A stretch of DNA of 64,000 nucleotides from Pandoraea pnomenusa (GCF_000767615.3 NZ_CP009553.3:3038001-3102000); one strand, 5' to 3'; shown: positions 28,367 to 39,807, numbered from the stretch's first letter. The notes: generated by a model not told the origin, from the letters alone. Numbers and translations are program-made.

Positions 28367-31324
28367 TTACAGCGAGCGCGCAACTTCCGTGATTTCAAAC
28401 GCTTCCAGTTGGTCGCCTTCCGTGATGTCGTTGAAGTTCTTCACCGACAGACCACACTCGAAGCCGGACTTGACTTCCTTCACGTCATCCTTGAAGCGCT
28501 TGAGCGAATCGAGCTCGCCCGTGAAGATGACCACGTTGTCGCGCAGCACACGCACGTGCGACGAACGCTTGACGAAGCCGTCGAGCACCATACAGCCGGC
28601 CACCGTACCGACCTTCGGCACACGGAACGTCTGACGCACTTCGATGAGACCCGTGATCTCTTCCTTCTTCTCGGGCGCCAGCATGCCCGACATTGCCGCC
28701 TTCACCTCATCCACGGCGTCGTAGATGATGTTGTAGTAGCGGATGTCGATACCGTTCGACTCGGCCAGCTTGCGCGCCAGCGCATCGGCACGCGTATTGA
28801 AGCCGATGATGACCGCCTTCGAAGCGGTGGCCAGGTTGACGTCGCTTTCGCTGATGCCACCCACCGCCGCGTGAACGATCTGCACGCGCACTTCCGGCGT
28901 CGAGAGCTTGTTGAGCGACTGCGCGAGCGCTTCCTGCGAACCCTGAACGTCTGCCTTGATGATGAGCGGCAGCGTCTTGACTTCGCCTTCGGCCATCTGC
29001 TCGAACATGTTCTCGAGCTTGGCGGCCTGTTGCTTGGCCAGCTTCACGTCGCGGAATTTGCCCTGACGGAACAGCGCGATTTCGCGCGCCTTGCGCTCGT
29101 CCTGCACCACCAGCACTTCTTCACCCGCACCCGGCACTTCCGACAGACCCTGGATTTCCACCGGGATCGACGGGCCCGCTTCCTTCGCGTTCTTGCCGGT
29201 CTCGTCGAGCATGGCGCGCACGCGGCCGTAGGCCTGACCCGCCAGTACCATGTCACCGCGGTTGAGCGTGCCCGACTGCACCAGAATCGTAGCGACCGGA
29301 CCCTTGCCCTTGTCGAGCTTCGCTTCGATCACGATGCCCTTGGCCGGCGCGTCCACCGGTGCCTTCAACTCCAGCACCTCGGCTTGCAGCAACACGTTCT
29401 CGAGCAAATCGTCGATCCCCGTGCCCGTCTTGGCCGACACCGGCACGAACGGCGAATCGCCACCGTACTCTTCCGGCACCACACCTTCGGCCACGAGTTC
29501 CTGCTTCACGCGGTCCGGGTTGGCTTCCGGCTTGTCGATCTTGTTGATCGCCACCACGATCGGCACACCGGCCGACTTCGCGTGGGCAATCGCTTCCTTC
29601 GTCTGCGGCATCACACCGTCGTCGGCCGCCACCACGAGAATCACGATGTCCGTTGCCTGGGCACCGCGCGCACGCATGGCCGTAAAGGCCTCGTGACCCG
29701 GGGTGTCGAGGAACGTCACCGTGCCGCGCGGCGTATCGACGTGGTACGCACCGATGTGCTGCGTGATCCCGCCGGCTTCGCCCGCCGCCACCTTGGCGCG
29801 ACGGATGTAGTCCAGCAGCGAGGTCTTGCCGTGGTCGACGTGACCCATCACGGTGACCACCGGCGGACGCGGCAGCGCTTCCGCTTCGGTCGCCTCGTTG
29901 CCCAGATCCAGCAGCGTTTCCGGATCGTCGAGCTTCGCGGCGATGGCGCGGTGGCCCAGCTCCTCGACCACGATCATGGCCGTTTCCTGGTCCAGCACCT
30001 GGTTGATGGTCACCATCTGGCCCATCTTCATCATCAGCTTGATGACTTCCGCGGCCTTGACCGACATCTTGTGCGCGAGATCGGCAACGCTGATCGTCTC
30101 CGGCACGTGCACATCGCGCACCACCGGCTCGGTCGGCGCCTGGAACGCCTGACGGTCGTCCTGCGCATGACGGTCGCCACGACGCCCGCCACGACCACCG
30201 CCGCGCCAGCCGTCCGAACCACCGCTGGTGTCGCCACGCGTCTTCATGCCGCCGCGCTTGTTGCGGTTATCGGCGTCCTTCTGCCAGGCACCGCCCTTCT
30301 TGTCCTTCTTGTCGGCCGCACCGGCCGTCGTCGTTGCCGGCGCAGCAGCGGCCGGCTTCTTGTCCGCCGGCTTGGCGGCCGCGGCACCTTCCGGCCTGGC
30401 CGGCTTGTGCAGCGTACCCTTCGCCTCGGGCTTGGCCGCCGCGGCAGCCGCGGGGGCCGGCTCCGGCGCCTTGAGCACACGGCGCGGGGCATTCATCATT
30501 TCGCGAATCGCACGCGCTTCGGCTTCCGCCGCGGCACGACGCTTGCGAATGGCTTCTTCTTCAGCACGCGCCTTGTCGGCAGCCGCACTGGCCTTCTCGG
30601 CGGCCGCGCGCGCTTCTTCGCTGGCCTTGCGTGCCTGCTCGCGCTCGGCCTCGGCCTTGGCGGCGGCAGCCTTGTCGGCATCGGCCTTCTCGGCTTCGGC
30701 CTTGGCAGCCTTTTCGGCATCCACGGTGGCCGCCTTCTCGGCTTCGGCGTCGGCCTTGGCTTCCGCCGCCTTCGCCTTTTGCTCTTCGGCCGCCTTGGCC
30801 GCGGCTGCGCGGTCCGCTTCCTCGCGCGCACGGCGCTCGGCAGCTTCCTTCTCTTCGCGCTCGCGGCGCTCGGCTTCCTCGCGCTCCAGTTGCTCCTGGC
30901 GACGCTTGAGCTCGGCAGCCTCGGCCGCCAGGCGCTCCGCCTCGCGGCGTGCGTCTTCCTCGCGCTGACGCAGCGCTTCGTCTTCCGCCGCGGCGGCTGC
31001 GCTGTCCACGCCTTCGGCCACGTCGTCACGCTTGACGAAAGTGCGTTTCTTGCGCACTTCCACCTGAATCGTGCGTGCCTTGCCGGTTGCGTCGGCTTGC
31101 TTGATTTCCGAAGTCTGGCGACGCGTCAGAGTAATCTTCTTTTTGTCGCCGTCGCCCGCGCCGTGGGCGCGGCGCAGGTGTTCCAGCAAACGGGCCTTGT
31201 CGGCTTCCGTCAGTGAATCGTCGGCGCTGAGTTTGTCCACGCCGGCGGCCTTGAGTTGCTCCAGCAACACGCCGGCCGGCATTTTCAGTTCTGCAGCAAA
31301 TTGGGCTACGTTGATGCTCGCCAT
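28367..31324 (-). CDS. infB: Translation initiation factor IF-2
   Basis: GTPase that brings initiator tRNA to the 30S subunit. The 985-residue protein has an N-terminal IF2_N module (residues 1-52), a long Ala/Glu/Lys/Arg-rich charged helix (about 90-270), a Gly/Arg/Asp-rich linker, a second IF2_N module, then the G domain with [14 protein letters not shown] near residue 485, DTPGHEAF and NKID, and domains II-IV to the C-terminus. Betaproteobacterial IF-2 is usually 900-1000 residues. Part of the rimP-nusA-infB-rbfA-truB operon, 80 bases after nusA. Confidence 0.98.
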   Translation of the reverse strand: MASINVAQFAAELKMPAGVLLEQLKAAGVDKLSADDSLTEADKARLLEHLRRAHGAGDGDKKKITLTRRQTSEIKQADATGKARTIQVEVRKKRTFVKRDDVAEGVDSAAAAAEDEALRQREEDARREAERLAAEAAELKRRQEQLEREEAERREREEKEAAERRAREEADRAAAAKAAEEQKAKAAEAKADAEAEKAATVDAEKAAKAEAEKADADKAAAAKAEAEREQARKASEEARAAAEKASAAADKARAEEEAIRKRRAAAEAEARAIREMMNAPRRVLKAPEPAPAAAAAAKPEAKGTLHKPARPEGAAAAKPADKKPAAAAPATTTAGAADKKDKKGGAWQKDADNRNKRGGMKTRGDTSGGSDGWRGGGRGGRRGDRHAQDDRQAFQAPTEPVVRDVHVPETISVADLAHKMSVKAAEVIKLMMKMGQMVTINQVLDQETAMIVVEELGHRAIAAKLDDPETLLDLGNEATEAEALPRPPVVTVMGHVDHGKTSLLDYIRRAKVAAGEAGGITQHIGAYHVDTPRGTVTFLDTPGHEAFTAMRARGAQATDIVILVVAADDGVMPQTKEAIAHAKSAGVPIVVAINKIDKPEANPDRVKQELVAEGVVPEEYGGDSPFVPVSAKTGTGIDDLLENVLLQAEVLELKAPVDAPAKGIVIEAKLDKGKGPVATILVQSGTLNRGDMVLAGQAYGRVRAMLDETGKNAKEAGPSIPVEIQGLSEVPGAGEEVLVVQDERKAREIALFRQGKFRDVKLAKQQAAKLENMFEQMAEGEVKTLPLIIKADVQGSQEALAQSLNKLSTPEVRVQIVHAAVGGISESDVNLATASKAVIIGFNTRADALARKLAESNGIDIRYYNIIYDAVDEVKAAMSGMLAPEKKEEITGLIEVRQTFRVPKVGTVAGCMVLDGFVKRSSHVRVLRDNVVIFTGELDSLKRFKDDVKEVKSGFECGLSVKNFNDITEGDQLEAFEITEVARSL

Positions 31325-31404
31325 TCAAACCTCTTCAAGCAAGGCCAGACGCCTTGCGGTTAACTTCAAAGTTCACTGTTCCATATGCGTGCCGGGGCAG
31401 GTCA

Positions 31405-32880
31405 TCATTGGAACCAGTGCTCTCGCGCTTTCATGATCAGGGCCTTTGCGGCTTCCTCGTCGACGCCGGTCATCTCGGTCAGTTCGTCGACGGCCAGCTC
31501 GGCCAGATCATCGCGCGTCTGAATTTCATGCTCGGCCAGCTTGGCCAACAGCTCGGACGTCATGCCGTCGAGGCTCTTCAGATCGAGCGCAACGCCCTCG
31601 ACCTTCTCCTCGGTGGCAATCGCCTGCGTGAGCAGTGCGTCGCGCGCACGATTGCGCAGCTCGTGCACCGTGTCCTCGTCGAACGCTTCGATTTCGAGCA
31701 TTTCGTTCAGAGGCACGTAGGCGATTTCTTCCAGGCTCGAGAAACCTTCCTCGATCAGGATGTCCGCCACTTCCTCGTCCACATCGAGACGCTGCATGAA
31801 CAAGGTGCGCAGCGTGCCGCGCTCTTCGTTCTGCTTTTCGGCCGACTCGTCCGGCGTCATGATGTTGATCTGCCAACCGGTCAGCTCCGACGCGAGGCGC
31901 ACGTTCTGACCGCTGCGGCCGATCGCCACCGCGAGTTCGTTCTCGTCGACCACGACATCCATGCTGTGCTTTTCTTCGTCCACGACGATCGACTGCACCG
32001 CCGCCGGCGCCAGGGCGCCGATCACGAATTGCGCCGGGTCTTCCGACCACAACACGATGTCGACATTCTCGCCGCCCAGCTCGTTGCGCACCGCCTGGAC
32101 ACGCGTGCCGCGAATACCCACGCACGTGCCGATCGGATCGATACGCTTGTCATACGCGACCACGGCGATCTTCGCGCGCACGCCCGGATCGCGGGCTGCC
32201 GATTTGATCTCCAGCAGGCCTTGCTCGATTTCCGGCACTTCCATGCCGAAAAGCTCGATCAGGAATTCCGGCGCCGTGCGCGACAGCTCGATCTGCGGGC
32301 CACGCGCCGTGCGATCGACCTTCACGATGAAGGCACGCACGCGATCGCCGATGCGCAGGTTCTCTTTCGGAATCAGCTGATCGCGGCGCAGCAGCGCCTC
32401 GACACGGCCCGACTCGACGATCAGGTTGCCCTTGTCGAGACGCTTGACCGTACCGGTCATGATCTTTTCGCCGCGCTCGAGGAAGTCCGACAGGATCTGC
32501 TCGCGCTCGGCGTCGCGAATACGCTGCAAAATCACCTGCTTGGCCGCCTGCGCGCCAATGCGGCCGAACTCGACCGACTCCACCGGCTCCTCGATGAACT
32601 CGCCGATCTCGACGGAGGGGTTCTCTTCCTTGGCTTCGAACGACAGGATCTGCTTGTCCGGCTCCTGCAGACCCGCCTCGTCCGGCACTACCAGCCAGCG
32701 ACGGAAGCTCTCGTGCTCGCCCGACTCACGGTCGATGTGCACGCGAATGTCGACGTCTTCGGTGTAGCGCTTCTTGGTGGCCGAAGCCAATGCCGCTTCC
32801 AGCGCGCCGAACACGACATCCTTGTCGACGTTCTTTTCGCGCGCGAGCGCATCGACCAACAGCAATACTTCGCGACTCAT
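31405..32880 (-). CDS. nusA: Transcription termination/antitermination factor NusA
   Basis: Binds RNA polymerase and nascent RNA, modulating pausing, termination and antitermination. The 491-residue protein has the N-terminal polymerase-binding domain ([20 protein letters not shown]), an S1 domain, two KH domains (the [25 protein letters not shown] region) and two C-terminal acidic repeats ([23 protein letters not shown] and [23 protein letters not shown], in part). Its ATG overlaps the rimP stop codon (ATGA), so the two are coupled. Confidence 0.98.
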   Translation of the reverse strand: MSREVLLLVDALAREKNVDKDVVFGALEAALASATKKRYTEDVDIRVHIDRESGEHESFRRWLVVPDEAGLQEPDKQILSFEAKEENPSVEIGEFIEEPVESVEFGRIGAQAAKQVILQRIRDAEREQILSDFLERGEKIMTGTVKRLDKGNLIVESGRVEALLRRDQLIPKENLRIGDRVRAFIVKVDRTARGPQIELSRTAPEFLIELFGMEVPEIEQGLLEIKSAARDPGVRAKIAVVAYDKRIDPIGTCVGIRGTRVQAVRNELGGENVDIVLWSEDPAQFVIGALAPAAVQSIVVDEEKHSMDVVVDENELAVAIGRSGQNVRLASELTGWQINIMTPDESAEKQNEERGTLRTLFMQRLDVDEEVADILIEEGFSSLEEIAYVPLNEMLEIEAFDEDTVHELRNRARDALLTQAIATEEKVEGVALDLKSLDGMTSELLAKLAEHEIQTRDDLAELAVDELTEMTGVDEEAAKALIMKAREHWFQ

Positions 32881-33335
32881 CGTTTGCGACTCCTAAAATC
32901 AATCTGCGGCACAAGGCGCGCACGGTCTATATCCGCGAGGGTGAATTCGAGCAGCGCCGGGCCGCCCTTGCCTTCGAACTCAAGGCTCAAGTTTTCGCCT
33001 TGCGGCGCCTGCAGAATGCCGCGGAACTGCTTGCGGCCTTCGAGCGGCACACGCAACGTGAGACTCACTTCCGTGCCGGCGAAGCGCTCGAAGTCACGCA
33101 GCTTGCGCAGCGGACGATCCAGCCCCGGCGACGACACTTCGAGTCGGTCGTAATTGACGTTCTCGACCATCAGCACATGCGAGAGCTGACGGCTCACCGT
33201 CTCGCAGTCATCGATCGTGATGCCCTCCGGCTTGTCGATGTACACCCGCAGCAGACCGCCACCGGCGCGTTCAAGATCGACCAGCTCGTAACCCAGGCCT
33301 TCGACCGTGGTCTCGATCAGTTCTGGCAATTGCAA
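32877..33335 (-). CDS. rimP: Ribosome maturation factor RimP
   Basis: Aids assembly of the 30S subunit. The 152-residue product begins [22 protein letters not shown] and contains [20 protein letters not shown], the RimP signature, ending DFRSRKR. The start codon is TTG (33335); no ATG or GTG in this frame lies nearby, and homologous proteins in the order begin at this residue. First gene of the translation-factor operon; the nusA start overlaps its stop. Confidence 0.95.
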   Translation of the reverse strand: MQLPELIETTVEGLGYELVDLERAGGGLLRVYIDKPEGITIDDCETVSRQLSHVLMVENVNYDRLEVSSPGLDRPLRKLRDFERFAGTEVSLTLRVPLEGRKQFRGILQAPQGENLSLEFEGKGGPALLEFTLADIDRARLVPQIDFRSRKR

Positions 33336-33774
33336 CTTTGCTCACCCTAGAAAAACTCGCGCGCATCAACAGCGCCCGACATGTCTGCGCGCCCCGCATG
33401 GGACGGCGCACGATACCTGCCTCGACCGTCCGGGCCGGCATGCCTGAGTCGACACACCCACTCCCCGACGCGGCGGCATCGGCCGCGAAACGCTCGCGGC
33501 AAAAAAAAATGGGCGAAACGCCCATTTCTTGCAGCCTCATTGCGCATGAGGTGCGCGCCGCAACAGAACGTGCGACACGCAATACAGCTTATTATTTGAT
33601 TTTATATGGTTTTGGGCCGATTTGCAACGCTTGCGCCCGCAAATGCCCGAAGGACGGGCGCCGGAGCGGCGTTGCCGCAGTGCAACATGCGAGCCGGCAA
33701 AGCCCGCCCCGCGCCATTCGGTCGGGGCGCCTTCGGCGCCCGATCCGGCCGACGCCTGCGGCGCGCCGATCCCA
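33336..33774. other. Intergenic region between rimP and rluB
   Basis: About 440 bases with no supported gene. It holds the minus-strand terminator at 33501-33527 and a GGGCGCC-TTC-GGCGCCC hairpin at 33725-33741 just past the rluB stop. An AT-rich patch (33585-33612, around TTATTATTTGATTTTATATGG) lies between them. The part from 33336 to 33500 should include the promoter of the rimP operon, which I could not pinpoint. Neither tRNA nor conserved RNA fold was recognised. Confidence 0.6.
33501..33527 (-). terminator. Minus-strand terminator downstream of rluB
   Basis: AAATGGGCG, an AAA loop and CGCCCATTT form a 9-bp perfect stem; on the minus strand it is followed by nine T. It lies about 250 bases past the rluB stop and protects the rimP operon from read-through. 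Confidence 0.9.
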
Positions 33775-35562
33775 TCAACGAGAACGGTTGCCGCCGCGGT
33801 TGCCACGGTTACCGGAATTGCCGCCGCCGTAGTTGCCACCACCGGCGCGGTTGCCGCCACGGCTGCGATTGCCATTGACGTTTCCATTGCCGTTGCCTCG
33901 CGGCTGACCACTGTAGCCGCCACCGCCCGCTGCGTTGCCGCCGCCGAAACGCCGGCCTTCTCCGCGAGGCGAAGACGTCTGCCCCGGGTAGCCGCCGCTC
34001 GGGCCGACGAACGCCGTAAGCGGATTGGCACGCGGACGACGCGACTGCCCCGGCTCGCGGCTGAACACTCCCAGCGCGGTCTGCATCGGATCCGGCTGTC
34101 GGCGCGGCTCCTTGACGGCGCCGGCCTTGCCGCCACGGCCCGGCTTGCCGCCCTTGTCGTCCGCGCTCGCTCCCGGCATTTTCATGCCGACGGCGGCGAA
34201 CAGCGAACGCACCTGAGCGTCGTCAAGTTCCTCGTAACGTCCTCGCTTCAAGCCGCGCGGCAGCGTGAGCGGGCCATAACGCGTACGAATCAGACGACTG
34301 ACCATCAATCCCGCGGCATCGAACATGCGACGCACTTCGCGGTTGCGACCTTCCGTCAGTGCCACGTGATACCAATGATTCGAGCCCTCGCCACCGCCGT
34401 CCTGCAAGCGCAGGAAATTGGCCTGACCGTCGTCGAGCTCGATGCCGCGCAGCAGCTGCTGGCGCGACGATTCGCTCAGTTGGCCGACAGTGCGCACGGC
34501 GTACTCGCGCTCGATGCCGTAACGCGGATGCATGAACCGATTCGCCAGGTCGCCGGACGTCGTCAGGATCAGCAGACCTTCCGTATTGAAGTCCAGTCGT
34601 CCGACGGCGAGCCACTTGGCCGTCTTCATCGGCGGCAGACGGTCGAATACCGAGGCGCGACCTTCCGGATCGGCGTGGCTGACGATCTCGCCCGCCGGCT
34701 TGTGATACAGGAGCACGCGCGGCGGCTTGCTGGTGATGCGGCGCTTGACGAGCTTGCCGTTGATACGCACCTGATCGGTCGGGAGAATACGCTGGCCGAT
34801 ATGCGCCGGCTCGGCGTTGACGGACACTCGCCCGGCAAGGATCAGCTCCTCCATCTCGCGACGCGAGCCCATGCCGGCCTCGGCGAGCACCTTGTGCAGC
34901 TTCGGCGCTTCGTCGTCCGGCGACAGGACACGACGATCGGCCGGTCGACGGCCGCGCTTGGCAGCTGCCTTGGCGTCGCCGTCGGCGTCGTCGTTATCGA
35001 ACCCGCCCGACGTCACGAACGCGAAGAGGTCGTCATCGCCATTCTTGCCGCCCTTGCCACCCCTGCCGCCCCGGCTCACCTTGCCGGCCCCGGCGCTTCG
35101 GCCACCGACGGCGGCGGCACCCTTACGGCCGCGGCCCTTGCCGTCACCCGGTTGCGCCTTGCCCGCCGGTTCGCCACCGGTCGCGGCGCCTGAGGCCTGC
35201 GCGGGCTTCGCCGCTGGCGAGGCGCCATCGCGCTGCTTGCCGCCGCGCGGCTTGCGGGCGCCCTGGCGGCCACGCGCTTGCGCCGCGGCGGGCGCCCCGT
35301 CGGCGACGGGCGCCTGGCTGTGCGACGTTTCGCCGGACGGTACGCCCTGCGAAGCGTCGGACGCGGCAAATTCGCCCGTGCCGCTGTCGTCGCCCTCTCG
35401 CTTGGCTTGCTGCGCCGCGCGACGACGCGCGATCAGACTACGCGGTCCGCGGCGCAAGCCGCGGCGCGACGCCTTGTCGTCACCACCCTCGCCTTCCGGC
35501 GCACGTGCTTCGGCACCGGCATCGCGTGCGTGCAGGTCCTGGGATTCTTCGTTCTGTTTCAA
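33775..35562 (-). CDS. rluB: 23S rRNA pseudouridine-2605 synthase RluB with long disordered tails
   Basis: Makes pseudouridine in helix 93 of 23S rRNA. The core (about residues 219-457) has an S4 RNA-binding domain ([20 protein letters not shown]) and the RsuA/RluB catalytic domain with Asp in [12 protein letters not shown] near 324 and [12 protein letters not shown]. On either side are unusual tails: an N-terminal 200-residue Ala/Gly/Arg/Lys-rich segment and a C-terminal tail of Gly, Asn and Arg ([19 protein letters not shown]) of about 130 residues. E. coli RluB is near 290 residues. The start is uncertain: I favour TTG at 35562 (GAGG upstream); the frame stays open to a TTG at 35646. Downstream of scpB. 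Confidence 0.9.
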   Translation of the reverse strand: MKQNEESQDLHARDAGAEARAPEGEGGDDKASRRGLRRGPRSLIARRRAAQQAKREGDDSGTGEFAASDASQGVPSGETSHSQAPVADGAPAAAQARGRQGARKPRGGKQRDGASPAAKPAQASGAATGGEPAGKAQPGDGKGRGRKGAAAVGGRSAGAGKVSRGGRGGKGGKNGDDDLFAFVTSGGFDNDDADGDAKAAAKRGRRPADRRVLSPDDEAPKLHKVLAEAGMGSRREMEELILAGRVSVNAEPAHIGQRILPTDQVRINGKLVKRRITSKPPRVLLYHKPAGEIVSHADPEGRASVFDRLPPMKTAKWLAVGRLDFNTEGLLILTTSGDLANRFMHPRYGIEREYAVRTVGQLSESSRQQLLRGIELDDGQANFLRLQDGGGEGSNHWYHVALTEGRNREVRRMFDAAGLMVSRLIRTRYGPLTLPRGLKRGRYEELDDAQVRSLFAAVGMKMPGASADDKGGKPGRGGKAGAVKEPRRQPDPMQTALGVFSREPGQSRRPRANPLTAFVGPSGGYPGQTSSPRGEGRRFGGGNAAGGGGYSGQPRGNGNGNVNGNRSRGGNRAGGGNYGGGNSGNRGNRGGNRSR

Positions 35563-35716
35563 CACAACCTCATTGGAAAACGGGATCGTTGCTGGCCGGC
35601 ATGTTGAGCCGCCCTGATCCGTGTTCGCACCATGAATGCGCGGCAAATCCTTGCCGCGACTTCGTTCTTAATCGCTAACGGCCCTGCTGTTGCGCGCGAC
35701 GCAATGCGCCGGTGCC

Positions 35717-36928
35717 TCAGGTGCCCGTGACGAGAGTCTTGTCGTCCCCGTCGTTCTCGTCGTCATCCATCCCACCGGACATGGGCTGACCGGTGGCGGC
35801 TTCGTTCGCTGCCGGGTCGACAGCGCGCGGGGAAACCTCCTGCGTGACCGGCGCTGCGGGATCGTCCGCCTGCGTCGGTGCATCGTTTGCCTCACTTGCC
35901 AGGTACTGCGCATCTTGCGGCGGATCGTCGCCTTCCGCAGCCGCACTCCCCAAATCTTCGGAAAATTCCTCGACGCTCTGACGGCCCCGCACCTGCTGGC
36001 CGCCCTCGCCGAGCGACGCGTCATCCTGCGGCGCCGCGACCTGCTCACTGACGCGTCCCGCCGGTACGAGTTCCTCGGCATCCGGCGGAATTGCCCCGAC
36101 GTCACCATCGGCATTGGCAAGCGCCGCCTCGGATTCGCCGGAATACGCCGCATCCGCGGGGGCGTCGCCTTCAGCCATGACCGCGTCGAGCAGCGCCTCT
36201 TCCGTCACCGCATCGTCGCCGGACGTCGGCCGTTGTCCTTCCGGCAGGCCCTGCGCGAGCGGCAGATTGTCGGCGCGATCCTGCGCCAGGCGCGCCAGCG
36301 CTTCGGCGTCGGCCATCGGCGCGTCGTCCGACGCCACGTCTTCTCCCGCTTCGCCTTCGGCCCGCTCGCCGAATTCGATGTTCTGCTGCGCGAGCAGGTC
36401 GATCTGCGCCTGCGCCGCCGGATCTTCGAGCGGCGGCAGCGCGTCGAGCGCGCGCAGCCCGAGATCGTCGAGGAAGTCCTTGGTCGTGGCGTACAGGCCG
36501 GGGCGCCCCGGCACGTCGCGATGGCCGATCACCTCGATCCAGCCGCGGTCTTCGAGCTGCTTGATGATCTGGGTATTGACCGTCACGCCGCGAATCTCCT
36601 CGATATCGCCACGCGTGACCGGCTGGCGATAGGCAATGATCGCGAGCGTCTCCATCACGGCGCGCGAATACTTCGGCGGCTTCTCCGGATTGAGACGGTC
36701 AAGGTATTCGCGCATGCGCGGACGGCTCTGGAAACGCCAGCCGGTGGCCAACGCCACCAATTCCACACCTCGGCCGTCCCATTGCATGCGGATTTCCTCG
36801 AGCAGCGCGCGCACCGTGTCGCCGGACACGGCGTCATTGAAGAGCTTGCGCAGATCGCCGACCTTGAGCGGCTCCTGCGCGCAAATCAACGCGGTCTCGA
36901 GGACGAGTTTCGCCTCTTGGGTATTCAT
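35717..36928 (-). CDS. scpB: Chromosome segregation/condensation protein ScpB with acidic tail
   Basis: ScpB, with ScpA and SMC, forms a condensin-like complex. The first 180 residues are two winged helices ([62 protein letters not shown]). The last 220 are a low-complexity acidic tail rich in Ala, Asp, Glu and Gln. ScpB is usually about 200 residues, so at 403 this protein is about double. It precedes rluB, which also carries disordered tails; that gene pairing is common in Burkholderiales. Confidence 0.93.
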   Translation of the reverse strand: MNTQEAKLVLETALICAQEPLKVGDLRKLFNDAVSGDTVRALLEEIRMQWDGRGVELVALATGWRFQSRPRMREYLDRLNPEKPPKYSRAVMETLAIIAYRQPVTRGDIEEIRGVTVNTQIIKQLEDRGWIEVIGHRDVPGRPGLYATTKDFLDDLGLRALDALPPLEDPAAQAQIDLLAQQNIEFGERAEGEAGEDVASDDAPMADAEALARLAQDRADNLPLAQGLPEGQRPTSGDDAVTEEALLDAVMAEGDAPADAAYSGESEAALANADGDVGAIPPDAEELVPAGRVSEQVAAPQDDASLGEGGQQVRGRQSVEEFSEDLGSAAAEGDDPPQDAQYLASEANDAPTQADDPAAPVTQEVSPRAVDPAANEAATGQPMSGGMDDDENDGDDKTLVTGT

Positions 36929-37269
36929 GTGCGACTAAGCAAACCGGGGGCTTGGCAACCCGGAATCAGGAATAAATGGATGCTTGGAACACGAGAAACG
37001 GCCGTAGATCGAAAAAACAACCGCTTCGCATAAGCGCGCGCCCGTTTGTGTTCGGTCGTAGTGACGGCGGCGCAACCTGGATGCTTCGAAACGACCTGCC
37101 GGGAAAACGCCCAGGCCGATAGTGCGGCGAGACGGACGTCCGGTATGTGCGCAATTATTACTGAAACACTGTCGCCCGTAAAGCGTCGTGCAAACCCTCG
37201 CCATTCCTGGCGCGGAATCGACAGGTCGACGCCCCATGGTAAACTCTCAAAATAACTTCAGGGGCCTCC
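36929..37269. other. Divergent intergenic region between scpB and the fnr-like gene
   Basis: About 340 bases without a supported gene. It must carry promoters for scpB (leftward) and the FNR-type regulator (rightward). I see no convincing FNR box (TTGAT-N4-ATCAA) and no terminator hairpin. No tRNA-like fold noticed. Confidence 0.5.
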
Positions 37270-38007
37270 ATGACCACAGAAATCGGTCGCATTCCCGTCG
37301 TCCAGCCCCGCTGTTCCACTTGCTCGCTGGGCCAGTTCTGCCTGCCCGTCGGCATTCCGGAAGCGGAACTGGAGCGACTGGATGCACTCGTGAGCGAGCG
37401 CCGTCGCCTCAAGAAAGGCGAGGTGCTCTATCACGCCAACGATGACCTGAGCGCCGTCTACGGCATCCGCTTCGGGTCGCTCAAAAGCTGCGTCACGGCG
37501 CCCGACGGCCGTGAGCAGGTCGTCGGTTTCCACCTTCAGGGCGAGCTGATCGGCCTGGATGCGGTGGCCGACAGTCATCACCCCAGCACTGCCATTGCGC
37601 TCGAGGACAGCGAGCTGTGCATTGCGCGTTTCGGCGAACTGGAGACGCTTTCGCGTCAGGTACCGTCGCTGCAACGCCAGCTGCATCGTCTGATGAGCCA
37701 GGAAATCCGCAACGAGCATCAGCAACTGCTCGCCCTGGGCACCATGCGCGCCGAAGAGCGGCTGGCGGTCTTCCTGCACAACCTGTCCGAGCGTCTTTCG
37801 GCGCGGGGCTACGCCGCCAACGAATTTGTGCTGCGCATGAGCCGCGAAGAAATCGGCAGCTTCCTCGGCCTCAAGCTGGAGACGGTCAGCCGCCTGTTTT
37901 CGCGCTTCGCGCAAAACGGCATGATCGAAATCCGCCAGCGGCACGTCAAGATCATCGACGCTGCCGCCCTGCGCGAACTCGCCGGCGTGACCGGCATTCA
38001 CTGCTGA
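37270..38007 (+). CDS. fnr: FNR-type oxygen-responsive regulator
   Basis: Crp/Fnr-family activator that switches on genes under low oxygen through a [4Fe-4S] cluster. The 245-residue protein has the N-terminal Cys cluster C15-x2-C18-x5-C24 and a fourth Cys117 (ALEDSELCIARF) at the position equivalent to E. coli Cys122, so all cluster ligands are present. The cyclic-nucleotide-like beta-roll and dimer helix follow, then the HTH (SREEIGSFLGLKLETVSRLFSRF), whose ExxxSR pattern recognises FNR boxes. Transcribed alone. Confidence 0.95.
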   Translation: MTTEIGRIPVVQPRCSTCSLGQFCLPVGIPEAELERLDALVSERRRLKKGEVLYHANDDLSAVYGIRFGSLKSCVTAPDGREQVVGFHLQGELIGLDAVADSHHPSTAIALEDSELCIARFGELETLSRQVPSLQRQLHRLMSQEIRNEHQQLLALGTMRAEERLAVFLHNLSERLSARGYAANEFVLRMSREEIGSFLGLKLETVSRLFSRFAQNGMIEIRQRHVKIIDAAALRELAGVTGIHC

Positions 38008-38269
38008 GACCGGTCACCGGGGGCGCGCAGGCGTCCCCGCCCTTGGTTTGCCTCGCACGCCCCCTTCACCGGTTACGCTTCCCCGCGTTACCCCCATACG
38101 CTACCGGCCAACGACACCCACCGCCTTGCGCCAGATCAAGAGACGCGCATGAACGCCCGCACTCTTGCCGCCGGCCGTTCGACAAGCCCGGGCAAACCCT
38201 CCATAATCGGCGCGATCGCCGGACGGCGCATTCGCCGCCCGACGCCACATTCCGACGGAGGCCGCCGAT

Positions 38270-38704
38270 ATGCCCGCTGCCATTTTTCTGAGTCCGGAAG
38301 ACGCCGAGCACGCCTATTACGAGGCGCTGCGCACGGGCGACGCCGATGCGCTGATGGACGTCTGGTCGGAGGATGAGGAAGTCGTTTGCATTCACCCGTC
38401 CGGCCCCCGCCATGTCGGCCCCGCGGCCGTGCGCAGCAGTTGGCGACAGATCCTGGCCAACGGTGGGCTACAGGTGTCGGTCAGTCACCTGCAGGTGGCC
38501 AACAACCCGCTGTGCGCCGTTCACAACGTGCTCGAGCAGATCCAGGTGGAATCACATCCCGAAGCGCGCTACGCCTTCGTACTCGCCACCAACGTCTATC
38601 TGAAGGAAGCGGACGGCTGGCGACTCGTGCTGCATCACGCCAGCCCCGCGATCGGGCACGAGGATAGCGCCGCGCCGCTCGCTCGCACCCATCATCTTCA
38701 CTGA
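38270..38704 (+). CDS. SnoaL-like/NTF2-fold protein
   Basis: A 144-residue protein with the cone-shaped NTF2-like fold: an N-terminal helix (SPEDAEHAYYEALRTGDADALMDVWSED), the strand IHPSGPRHVGPAAVRSSW and a C-terminal strand pair (YAFVLATNVYLKEADGWRLVLHHAS). Proteins of this kind (YybH/SnoaL-like) include small-molecule isomerases and proteins of unknown role; the substrate cannot be deduced. A GGAGG site precedes the ATG. Two further His residues (HHAS) lie in the putative pocket. Confidence 0.75.
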   Translation: MPAAIFLSPEDAEHAYYEALRTGDADALMDVWSEDEEVVCIHPSGPRHVGPAAVRSSWRQILANGGLQVSVSHLQVANNPLCAVHNVLEQIQVESHPEARYAFVLATNVYLKEADGWRLVLHHASPAIGHEDSAAPLARTHHLH

Positions 38705-38748
38705 GGCACACGCCCCGCCCCGCTCGGGCCCCTTGCCCCGGCGCCCCG

Positions 38749-39669
38749 CTACGAGGCGTCTGGCCGCGCATCCCAGTACGGCACCGGCCCGGGACCGAAG
38801 CGGGCTTGCAGAAACTCGATCAGCGCGTGCGTCTTGGGGGGCACGAACGCCCGGCTGGGGTACACGCCCCAGATGGCGACCTCCTCGGCCAGGGGATAGG
38901 CGGGCAGTACCGCCACCAGGTCCCCGCGCTGCAGGTGCACGCCGACGTCCCAAGTCGATTTCAGCGCAATTCCCATCCCTGCGAGCACTGCGTCGCGCAG
39001 CACCTCGCCGTTATCGGAAACCAGCCGCCCGCCCACACGCACATTCAACTCGCCGCCCGGCGTGACGAACCGCCAGTCGCGCTGTTCCGCCAGAATCAGA
39101 CATTCGTGCGAGGCGAGATCGCCCGGATGCTTCGGCGTGCCGTGGGCCGCCAGATACGCAGGGGACGCGCACAGCGTGCGGCGATTACTCGCGAGTTTGC
39201 GGGCAACGAGCGTCGAGTCGCGCAGCGCCCCCACGCGAATCGCCAGGTCAACGCCCTCTTCCAGCAGATCGACCACGCGATCGGTCAACCGGAAGTCCAG
39301 CGAAATCCCCGGGTAGCGATCGAGAAATGCCGGCAAGGCGGGCGAGACATGCTGACGTCCGAACGACGAGGAGCATGACACCCGCAAGCGTCCCTGCGGC
39401 GCCGCGCGCCCCTGCCCAACACTCGCGAATGCCTGCGCCTCGGCAGCCAGCAACGTCTGGGCCTGCGCGAGAAACATTTCGCCTTCCTGCGTGAGCGCCA
39501 CGCGTCGGGTCGTGCGATGCAGCAGACGCGCCCCAAGCCTGGCCTCGAGTTGCGCCAATCGGGTGCTGGCCGTGGCAGGCGATAGCCCGCGTTCGCGCCC
39601 GGCCGCCGAGACGTTGCCCAGCGCCGCCACCCGAACGAACAACGCCACGGTATCGAGGTCCAATGCCAT
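38749..39669 (-). CDS. LysR-family regulator beside an MDR oxidoreductase
   Basis: A 306-residue LysR regulator: HTH in residues 1-60 (VRVAALGNVSAAGRERGLSPATASTRLAQLEARLG), then the effector domain (SFGRQHVSPALPAFLDRYPGISL, RLTDRVVDLLEEGVDLAIRVG). It belongs to the same broad subgroup as the regulator at 3150-4061. It is divergent from the oxidoreductase at 39808, with an operator-like palindrome between them, so control of that gene is likely. Confidence 0.92.
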   Translation of the reverse strand: MALDLDTVALFVRVAALGNVSAAGRERGLSPATASTRLAQLEARLGARLLHRTTRRVALTQEGEMFLAQAQTLLAAEAQAFASVGQGRAAPQGRLRVSCSSSFGRQHVSPALPAFLDRYPGISLDFRLTDRVVDLLEEGVDLAIRVGALRDSTLVARKLASNRRTLCASPAYLAAHGTPKHPGDLASHECLILAEQRDWRFVTPGGELNVRVGGRLVSDNGEVLRDAVLAGMGIALKSTWDVGVHLQRGDLVAVLPAYPLAEEVAIWGVYPSRAFVPPKTHALIEFLQARFGPGPVPYWDARPDAS

Positions 39670-39681
39670 TTAACGGATTCT

Positions 39682-39698
39682 CCGAAAAATCTTTTCGG
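39682..39698. promoter_or_regulatory. Perfect palindrome between LysR and oxidoreductase genes
   Basis: CCGAAAA-ATC-TTTTCGG, a 7-bp inverted repeat around three bases, 13 bases upstream of the LysR start and about 110 before the divergent gene. It is a strong candidate operator for autoregulation and control of the oxidoreductase. Confidence 0.6.
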
Positions 39699-39807
39699 CA
39701 TTATGCGAATTTTCAATGCAATCCACTAGCGGTAGTCTTTCGCTATTGCTTCGCGCGGCCCGCCGACGACATCCGGCCGGCCACCATCAACGTAATGGAG
39801 AGTACTC

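Noticed and set aside
28334..31216. A 960-codon open frame opposite infB
   Set aside because: Antisense shadow of IF-2; the translation is low-complexity His/Arg/Leu and lacks any domain or ribosome site.
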